Shown: piece after piece, positions 8,495 to 14,009 of the stretch
Layout of the letters: the number at the start of each line of letters is the position of its first letter
Position numbering within the stretch: the stretch's first letter is position 1
DNA from: JBARCX01 sp049794535
GTDB taxonomy: Bacteria; Pseudomonadota; Gammaproteobacteria; Xanthomonadales; Rhodanobacteraceae
Direction of reading: 5' to 3'
Assembly (NCBI GenBank): GCA_049794535.1
Contig: JBARCX010000308.1
Span: 1-30,599 of the forward strand
DNA length: 30,599 nt
Program-made: the position numbers and the translations under genes
Notes under the pieces: model-generated
Database searches by the model: none
The model's input: the letters and a program-made list of their open reading frames with translations, nothing else
What the model was told of the DNA's origin: nothing

Positions 8495-11154
8495 TACTGC
8501 ACAGTCAAGGTGACATCGTCGAGCGTGAAGTCCGTGTTCCCTGACGACGAGGTCTCCTTACCGGTGAACTTGATGGTGACGGTCTGGCCGATGTACGGCG
8601 CCAGGTTGGCCGTCTCCACCGCATAGCCAGTGTTGGTGTTGAGACTTGTGAAGGTAGCCAACGTCGACAACACCGTACCGGACGAATTCAGCACTTGGAC
8701 GGTGAAGGTATCGACGGCGGTCTTCTTGGTCGAGTCGATATGCAGGTAGTACTGCAACGTCGCCACGGACTTGCCGCTCGGAATCGCTACCGACTGCGAT
8801 ACCGTATCCGTGTGCGATGAGCCATATCCGTCTAACCACGCAAACCACGAACCGGAATGCGAAGTCTCGCCGCTACCGCAGTAACTGGATGACGAGGTAG
8901 AGGTACTGCACAAGACACCCGCCGTCATCGTCCACGGTGTCGCCTTGCCGGTTTCGAAGCCGGTGTTGACGAGCAGCTGTGTCGGCGTGCTACTGCTGGT
9001 GACCGTCACCGAACCGCTCTTGGTGCTGGTCGCACCGGTGTTGTCGGTCACTTCCAACGACACCGTGTAGGTGCCTGCCGCGGCATAAGTGTGGCTCGGG
9101 CTGGCCGAGGTCGAGGTGCTGCCGTCACCGAAGTTCCAGGCATACGTACTGATCGTGCCGCCGGTATCCGTGGAGGTGTTGGTGAAGGTCGCGGTGAGGC
9201 CGCTGGTCGTGTCGGTGAAGCTCGCCACCGGATCACCACCTGCCGCTGCCGTCACCGTCACCGAGCCGGTCTTCGTGCTGGTGGCACCGGTGTTGTCAGT
9301 CACCTCAAACGTCACGGTGTATGTACCCGCAGCACTATAGGTGTGGCTGGGACTGGCTGAGGTCGAGGTGCTTCCGTCGCCAAAATTCCACGCGTAGGTG
9401 CTGATCGTGCCACCGGTATCGGTGGAGGTATTGGTGAAACTCACCGTCAGGCCACTCACCGAATCGGTGAAGCTGGCCACCGGGTCACCCGTAGTGGTGG
9501 TGCCCGTGATGTTGCTGGATAGCTGGTTGACGATCAGGCTGCCCCAACCGGTGGTGTAATCCCATCCCGTGCCGGCTGTTTCACCATCATTGTTGCCTGA
9601 GGTGATGTCGTGAAAGTCAGCCGCATAATTGGCACCCGCTGCCTTGTAGATCAGCGGAGCGGCAAAACCGATGTTGCCGCCATTCGCCGCCTCGATACGC
9701 GCCCACGAGCCCACGAACAATGGTGAAGCCAGGCTGGTACCGCCGATCTGCTGGTTGGACTGACCGTCGACGATCACCAAGGCGCCGGAATCCGGGCTTG
9801 CATCGAAAGCGATATCGGGCACACCACGATAGGTCTGGTTGGTGATTCCAGCGACACCCTTCTGCCAGCTCGGAATCGGCTCGAACGTGCTGGGGCTGCC
9901 GCCGGTAGCACCTTCATTCTCGCTGAGATTGTTCCATACCGTCTCGCTGGTCCAGGTGGTGGTGCTGGTGGTGTACAGCTCGGTGCCGCCTGCCGCGACC
10001 ACGTACTGCGAACTGGCTGGCCAGCTTGGTGTGGTGCCGCTGCCGGTGCCGCATTCATTCGCGCCGGAATCGCCCGCAGACACCGAGAAGGTTTGCCCCT
10101 GCGCAACGGCCTGCTCGAAGACCTGATCTTCCGCCGTGGTCGTGCCTGCCGACTGCGCATCGGTTTCGCACTCGCCCAACGAGACGTTGATCACCCGCGC
10201 CGTATTGTCGGTCACCGCCAGGTTGTAATCGGTGGTGAGCGCGGCGTCGCTAAGCGAGGCTGCATCGTAAAGGATCAGGCTCTTCAGGCCGCCCGACATC
10301 GCGAGGATGTCCTGGATATCCAGATCCCATTCGCCGTCGCCGCTTGCCGAAACGCTACCGGTGTTGCCGGTACCCTCGATCGACGGAACGAGCGATGTCA
10401 GACTGTTGGTACTCTCGAAAGACTTGGTATCGCTGAGCACGTCGCTCATCTGGCCCGAAGTAATGCTACCCACCGTCACGGTTGTTGCGGCAGCGAGACT
10501 GCTGGCGCCGTAAATCTTCGGGAAATCGGTGGGGTTGTGGCCGACCGCCGTTCCACCCGTTGCGTTCGGATGCACCGAGTTATTGGTCAGTCGACGCGCA
10601 AAGGTATGCGAAACATGCACGTTTTCAACACCGAGCACGGAGAGCACTGAACTCTGTAACGACGCCGGGATCATCACGTCACTGGAGTTGGCATAGGCAT
10701 CACGCCCGTCGTGTGTATGCACATGTACGAACGAGGTATTGAAAGCCGCCTGTGCGGTGTCTGCATGGCCATCGGCCTCAACCAGCATGCGGTTTGGCGC
10801 GATGGTGACGTTGGTGAAGCCGGACTGCTTCAAATAATTCGCCATCGCCTGCGCCTGCGCCACGGTGGGTGCGTATTGCGCAGCGAATTCGGTCGCAGTC
10901 AGCGCCTTGTTCTTTGGATTCGCCACATAGGCGTCCAGTTGCGATTTATTTTGCAGCTTCAGCGCGATGACCACGTGCATTGGCTGCGAGAAAGCGAGCG
11001 CACCAACGACCGCATCGCCGTTCCTCAACTCCGTGGCGTGCCTCACCGTGGCGAAATTACTGATCGCGTTGGTTGCCGGTGCGGCAGAAAGCGATGCGGC
11101 CGTAGCCATGCCAATGGCTGCGGCCAATAGCTTCAAACGAAAATGACTCGACAT
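8494..11154 (-). CDS. Secreted S53 (sedolisin/xanthomonalisin-type) protease with two PKD domains
   Basis: Exported pepstatin-insensitive carboxyl peptidase, 886 aa from the ATG at 11154. That start gives a Sec signal peptide (MSSHFRLKLLAAAIGMATAA, cleavage near SAA-PAT) and has GGGGAG seven bases upstream; the frame extends 30 codons further but without a ribosome site. Order: signal peptide, inhibitory pro-domain (about 30-190), S53 catalytic domain (about 205-555), two PKD domains (557-635 and 641-719), and a jelly-roll-like C-terminal domain (727-886). Catalytic residues are visible: Glu275 and Asp279 in 'GEWDLDIQD', the oxyanion Asp362 in 'SAGDSG' and Ser474 in 'GGTSLASP'. A calcium-site motif 'DFHDITSGN' follows. 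It is a likely substrate of the type II secretion system in this window, which is inference from topology and lineage. Confidence 0.95.
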   Translation of the reverse strand: MSSHFRLKLLAAAIGMATAASLSAAPATNAISNFATVRHATELRNGDAVVGALAFSQPMHVVIALKLQNKSQLDAYVANPKNKALTATEFAAQYAPTVAQAQAMANYLKQSGFTNVTIAPNRMLVEADGHADTAQAAFNTSFVHVHTHDGRDAYANSSDVMIPASLQSSVLSVLGVENVHVSHTFARRLTNNSVHPNATGGTAVGHNPTDFPKIYGASSLAAATTVTVGSITSGQMSDVLSDTKSFESTNSLTSLVPSIEGTGNTGSVSASGDGEWDLDIQDILAMSGGLKSLILYDAASLSDAALTTDYNLAVTDNTARVINVSLGECETDAQSAGTTTAEDQVFEQAVAQGQTFSVSAGDSGANECGTGSGTTPSWPASSQYVVAAGGTELYTTSTTTWTSETVWNNLSENEGATGGSPSTFEPIPSWQKGVAGITNQTYRGVPDIAFDASPDSGALVIVDGQSNQQIGGTSLASPLFVGSWARIEAANGGNIGFAAPLIYKAAGANYAADFHDITSGNNDGETAGTGWDYTTGWGSLIVNQLSSNITGTTTTGDPVASFTDSVSGLTVSFTNTSTDTGGTISTYAWNFGDGSTSTSASPSHTYSAAGTYTVTFEVTDNTGATSTKTGSVTVTAAAGGDPVASFTDTTSGLTATFTNTSTDTGGTISTYAWNFGDGSTSTSASPSHTYAAAGTYTVSLEVTDNTGATSTKSGSVTVTSSSTPTQLLVNTGFETGKATPWTMTAGVLCSTSTSSSSYCGSGETSHSGSWFAWLDGYGSSHTDTVSQSVAIPSGKSVATLQYYLHIDSTKKTAVDTFTVQVLNSSGTVLSTLATFTSLNTNTGYAVETANLAPYIGQTVTIKFTGKETSSSGNTDFTLDDVTLTVQ
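8998..9486 (-). repeat. Tandem PKD-domain duplication inside the protease gene
   Basis: Two 79-codon units (9250-9486 first, 8998-9234 second) are offset by 252 bases. Aligned by eye they differ at about 8 of 79 residues. Both contain the PKD core 'YAWNFGDGSTSTSASPSHTY'. Such similarity suggests recent duplication or gene conversion. Confidence 0.9.
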
Positions 11155-11405
11155 TAGAAAACTCCCCAAAAGCGGGACGAGCGGACCTATCGCGGTCACG
11201 CGGACCCCGTGGCAATGACATGTCGCGCGAAAACGCGACTCCATGTTTCAAGATTGCCTAGCCGACCCCTTGAGCACCCTAGCGGCCACCACTCCCCCTT
11301 CACTCCCTAGAGGGCGGCACATGGGTATCGCTCAAACGATGCAACTCCCCCAATCAATGCTTCGTCGCAGGATCATCCGTCGAAATGCGTCATGACGGAT
11401 TCCGC

Positions 11406-11435
11406 AAAGTAGTTTTTAAACATGCCCATAGTCAA
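11406..11435 (-). promoter_or_regulatory. Candidate sigma-70 promoter for the sedolisin gene
   Basis: Minus strand: TTGACT (11435-11430, 5 of 6 to the -35 consensus), an 18-base spacer, then TACTTT (11411-11406, a weak -10). The predicted start point is near 11399, giving a leader of about 245 bases. A weak -10 would suit an activator-dependent promoter; see the CRP/Clp-like site just upstream. Confidence 0.4.
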
Positions 11436-11452
11436 ATGTTATTTGCGTATCG

Positions 11453-11468
11453 AGTGACTTAAATCACA
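11453..11468. promoter_or_regulatory. CRP/Clp-type binding site
   Basis: AGTGACTTAAATCACA matches TGTGA-N6-TCACA at 9 of the 10 defined bases. Its centre (11460.5) is 61.5 bases upstream of the start point predicted from the neighbouring -35/-10 pair, the classic class I activation distance. In Xanthomonas the CRP-like protein Clp activates extracellular enzyme genes; use here is inference. Confidence 0.6.
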
Positions 11469-11873
11469 TGACAAGCACTCATATTCACGGCCCAAATACT
11501 TTTGTGTATGCAGAGATTTATGCATTAGTAATATCTTGCCGACAAAAAAGACACGCCCGTCACATTACTGAATTACCATAATAGTCGTATTATATGCGTG
11601 CATATATGTTGCAAAAACGCCTCAAATCTCGCATCAACGCCCACTTTCAATAGATTACCAGTCTTAACTACAACCATCCCGGACACATGCCTCATGCACC
11701 TTAGTCAAAATATTCACGACAAGTAATTCTTTAATGTAGAACAAAGACCAAAGACCAATCGCAAGCTATTGCGATAAATCAATAATAAACCTGAGATCTC
11801 ATATCGTCATGCCAGATTCGCATTTATGCGTGAGTCTTCATTTGTCATTTTGATAGATTTAATATGCTTTTAG

Positions 11874-11896
11874 ATCGATATATCCATCGATATATC
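11874..11896. repeat. Tandem ATCGATATATC repeat with palindromic cores
   Basis: ATCGATATATC occurs twice (11874-11884 and 11886-11896), separated by a single C. Each copy contains the palindrome GATATATC. The arrangement resembles a tandem operator for a small dimeric repressor, but no such gene is beside it, so its function is unknown. Confidence 0.5.
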
Positions 11897-11953
11897 AACG
11901 CAACTTCCTAAACTGCCGTCCATTAATGCCGAAGCACAACGACACGGCAAATA

Positions 11954-11979
11954 AAAGGGGCGCCTCATGGCGCCCCTTT
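11954..11979 (-). terminator. Intrinsic terminator of the DUF1161 gene
   Basis: Perfect 11-bp stem: AAAGGGGCGCC and GGCGCCCCTTT around a four-base loop, followed on the minus strand by TATTTGCC so that the tail reads CCCCTTTTATTT. It lies about 20 bases past the stop codon. It insulates the AT-rich island and the protease gene from upstream transcription. Confidence 0.92.
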
Positions 11980-11998
11980 GTCATTGCATGCGTACCGA

Positions 11999-12376
11999 TC
12001 AATGGCTGGATGAGGAAGGCGCCGGTGACGTCATCATGTTGTTGTCCATGCTGTCGCTCTTCTTCATGGCATCATTTTTCATTGCACCGCTCTTCATCAT
12101 CGGATGACTGTGGTGCGTCGACTTGGCCGCGCTATCACCGCTGGAAGCCATCCCCTCGCTGCGGCTATAGACGATCTGCTTGCCATCCTCACACTGACCA
12201 ACCACCTTGCCGCCCTGTCCCGCTTGATCCGCCGAAACGACATCGAGGGTGTAGTTGGACACACCGTTCGCCTTGATCTTCGCGTCGATGTCAGCCTTCA
12301 CTGCGTCACATGACGCATGGACAAGCACGGGAGAAAACAGCAATGCGAGCGCCATAAAACCCAAACGTTTGTTCAT
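11999..12376 (-). CDS. Exported DUF1161 protein with Met/His-rich tail
   Basis: A 125-residue protein with a signal peptide (MNKRLGFMALALLFSPVLVHA, mature end at SCDAV). The DUF1161 core (about 22-75) contains 'SCDAVKADIDAKIKANGV' and two cysteines (C23 and C62) that could form a disulfide in the periplasm. The family has no known function. Unlike the core, residues 84-125 are low complexity and rich in Met (seven), His, Ser and Lys, including 'HHSHPMM' and repeated KxxAM/SM units, which resembles metal-binding tails. The start at 12376 is preceded by AAAGGAGGG, a strong ribosome site; the longer open frame upstream overlaps the regulator gene in another frame and is not credible. It is probably a single-gene unit ending at the terminator at 11954-11979. 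Confidence 0.88.
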   Translation of the reverse strand: MNKRLGFMALALLFSPVLVHASCDAVKADIDAKIKANGVSNYTLDVVSADQAGQGGKVVGQCEDGKQIVYSRSEGMASSGDSAAKSTHHSHPMMKSGAMKNDAMKKSDSMDNNMMTSPAPSSSSH

Positions 12377-12407
12377 GGGACATCCCTCCTTTGATGTTGG
12401 ACGAATG

Positions 12408-12436
12408 CCTATAAGACACCTTCGCGGGTGAACGAA
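12408..12436 (-). promoter_or_regulatory. Weak candidate promoter of the DUF1161 gene
   Basis: Minus strand TTCGTT (12436-12431), 17-base spacer, TATAGG (12413-12408). The spacing is right but the hexamers are only partial matches. The predicted leader is about 25 bases, ending in a strong AGGAGG-type ribosome site. Confidence 0.3.
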
Positions 12437-12455
12437 GCAACCTGCACCTGCGACG

Positions 12456-13148
12456 TCACTCCACCCGCACACCCAGCGCCGCCAATCGACGTAAGCCATC
12501 CGCACTAGGCAACAGTGCACGGCTGCGACTGGCCCGACGCAACCAGCCGGCGTCCAGCATCGCATCGGTGAGTGCCACACCGAGCGGACCACCAACGTGC
12601 AGTCGGCGCTCGGTCCAATCCAGGCAACCACGGCCACGCAAACGCAACAGACGCTCGGTCGATAACGATTGCCAACCCGCCTCCATCAGCGCGTCTACGG
12701 CCGTCGGCAACAGACACAGACCATCACTCTTCGATTGCAGCCAGCCACGCTCCAACCACGCTTCGCACACGGCAACACCGAGCTGACCTGCCAGATGGCG
12801 ATAACAGGTGCGGGCACGGCACAGCGCGGGATCGGATACAGCGACTCGTACGGGGCGCGGTGCACGCGGCAATGCCATCGCTTCCAGCCATGCCGCCACC
12901 TCATCGTCAGCTAATCGGTAATAACGATGACGGCCTTGAACATGCACACCTAACAAACCGCCTTCCAGCAAGCGCTTGAGGTGTGCACTGGCAGTGGCCG
13001 CGCCTACGCCGGCGGCTTGCGCCAACTCGCCAGCAGGACGCGCGCTGCCATCCATCAAGGCCAGCAACATGGCCGCACGCGCCGGCTCGGCCAGTAGTGC
13101 GCCTAGCTCGGCCAATTGATAACGATTGAGCGAAGTGGCTTCGGACAT
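12456..13148 (-). CDS. ArsR-family winged-helix regulator with long C-terminal domain
   Basis: A 230-residue DNA-binding regulator. The N-terminal third is an ArsR winged helix: 'ALLAEPARAAMLLALMDGSARPAGELAQAAGV', the recognition helix region 'GAATASAHLKRLLEGGLL', and the wing 'VHVQGRHRYYRLAD'. The remaining ~140 residues form an extra domain beginning 'DPALCRARTCYRHLAGQLG', seen in a subset of ArsR-like proteins; its ligand is unknown. The two cysteines (CRARTC) are not a classic ArsR metal site. It is transcribed divergently from the flavin reductase gene, with an 83-bp gap holding a palindrome that fits as its operator, so it probably represses that gene and itself (inference). The start is the first ATG of the frame and lacks a clear ribosome site. 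Confidence 0.9.
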   Translation of the reverse strand: MSEATSLNRYQLAELGALLAEPARAAMLLALMDGSARPAGELAQAAGVGAATASAHLKRLLEGGLLGVHVQGRHRYYRLADDEVAAWLEAMALPRAPRPVRVAVSDPALCRARTCYRHLAGQLGVAVCEAWLERGWLQSKSDGLCLLPTAVDALMEAGWQSLSTERLLRLRGRGCLDWTERRLHVGGPLGVALTDAMLDAGWLRRASRSRALLPSADGLRRLAALGVRVE

Positions 13149-13181
13149 GCGCGTAGTTTAGTGCCGGCTCTGGCCAGATAT

Positions 13182-13197
13182 TTCGTTATGCAACGAA
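13182..13197. promoter_or_regulatory. Candidate ArsR-type operator
   Basis: TTCGTT-ATGC-AACGAA, a perfect 6+6 inverted repeat with a four-base spacer, lies midway between the divergent regulator and flavin reductase genes. Its size and location fit a dimeric winged-helix repressor that controls both promoters. Confidence 0.6.
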
Positions 13198-13231
13198 CCA
13201 TGCATCAGGCCAAACCGGCAAGACTTTTGGC

Positions 13232-13870
13232 ATGGACATCTACCACGCCCCCGATACGTTGCTTATCCAGCCATCGATCCTGTACTTCGGTACTCCCGTC
13301 GTGCTGATCACCACACGCAACCCCGATGGCTCAGCCAATATCACGCCCATGTCATCCGCATGGGCATTGGCCGATCGCGTCGTGATCGGCCTTGCCGGTG
13401 GAGGACAAGGCTTGACCAACCTACTGCGCGAACGCGATTGCGTGCTCAACCTCGCTGATGAAAGCATGCACGAGGCTATTGAACGCCTGGCGCCGACCAC
13501 CGGCCACGACCCGGTACCGGACTGGAAACGGGAGACCGGCTATCGCCATGAAGCGGATAAATTTGCATTGGCAGGCTGGCATGCACTGCCTTCGCTGGAT
13601 ATAGGTGCGCCGCGTATTGCTGAAGCGCCACTGCAACTCGAGGCACGCGTGTGTGATGCCACGCCGCGTGCACTGGAAGCCTGGCGCGGTAGTGCCGAAG
13701 GCTACGTCACCGTGGAGCTCCATGTAACCAAAGTGCATGCGCATGCCGACATCGTGGTGCCGGGCACATCGCATATCGACCCGCAGCAATACCAGCCACT
13801 GTTCTATGTGTTTCGTCACTACTTCGGGCGTGGCGAACGCTTGGGGAAAACCTTTAAGGCAGAGGTTTAA
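13232..13870 (+). CDS. Flavin reductase family (DIM6/NTAB-like) protein
   Basis: A 212-residue protein with the FMN-binding split-barrel fold of the flavin reductase-like domain family. The N-terminal part 'YFGTPVVLITTRNPDGSANITPMSSAWALADRVVIGLA' is the characteristic beta-barrel that cradles FMN, followed by 'NLLRERDCVLNLA'. The C-terminal part has 'VTVELHVTKVHAHADIV' and an aromatic 'YQPLFYVFRHYFGRG' region. Members reduce flavin for partner oxygenases or bind FMN themselves; the partner is not visible here. It is the target-gene candidate of the divergent ArsR-type regulator. The ATG at 13232 is the first of the frame; the upstream ribosome site is weak. It ends before a REP-like inverted repeat. 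Confidence 0.9.
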   Translation: MDIYHAPDTLLIQPSILYFGTPVVLITTRNPDGSANITPMSSAWALADRVVIGLAGGGQGLTNLLRERDCVLNLADESMHEAIERLAPTTGHDPVPDWKRETGYRHEADKFALAGWHALPSLDIGAPRIAEAPLQLEARVCDATPRALEAWRGSAEGYVTVELHVTKVHAHADIVVPGTSHIDPQQYQPLFYVFRHYFGRGERLGKTFKAEV

Positions 13871-13914
13871 TGACTGATGTATAGAGCGTCGAGTAGGAGC
13901 GCTACGGTGGCCTG

Positions 13915-13993
13915 TGTTGGGTATCACTGCGCTCCACCCAACCTACAGAGCGACGCCGCGTAGGTTGGCGGTGAGCTTGCGAACCCCAACACC
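13915..13993. repeat. REP-like inverted repeat between convergent genes
   Basis: The arm TGTTGGGTATCACTGCG... (13915-13947) and the arm GCGTAGGTTGGCGGTGAG... (13958-13993) are imperfect inverted copies of a GTAGGTTGGG-type unit, separated by about ten bases. Similar units are dispersed in many gammaproteobacterial genomes. Placed between the 3' ends of the flavin reductase gene and hrpB, the large hairpin could act on transcripts from both sides. Confidence 0.75.
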
Positions 13994-14009
13994 GCAGCAC
14001 TCGATAGCA

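Larger units (their letters stand above)
11155..11953. other. Long AT-rich non-coding island upstream of the protease gene
   Basis: About 800 bases with no credible gene. From 11401 to 11940 I count about 203 G/C in 540 bases (about 38%), while the flanking genes are clearly GC-rich. It contains a near-perfect CRP/Clp-type site, a candidate sigma-70 promoter facing the protease, a duplicated ATCGATATATC motif and several short palindromes (for example TGAGATCTCA near 11792). It may be a large regulatory region bound by a nucleoid protein, or a decayed acquired segment; the sequence alone does not decide. Confidence 0.75.

Noticed and set aside
11155..11244. Thirty extra N-terminal residues of the protease (start at 11244)
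   Set aside because: No ribosome site, and they would place a second segment in front of an otherwise standard signal peptide; the ATG at 11154 has GGGGAG upstream.
11400..11925. Possible replication origin or plasmid-type iteron region
   Set aside because: AT-rich with one duplicated motif, but no DnaA-box cluster, no iteron series and no replication gene nearby.
11926..12276. Plus-strand frame overlapping the DUF1161 gene
   Set aside because: Cys/Pro/Ser/His-rich shadow. It starts upstream of and crosses the DUF1161 terminator, has no ribosome site, and the minus-strand gene has a signal peptide and strong ribosome site.
12377..12637. N-terminal extension of the DUF1161 frame to 12637
   Set aside because: It would overlap the regulator gene in another frame and bury the signal peptide; the ATG at 12376 has an excellent ribosome site.
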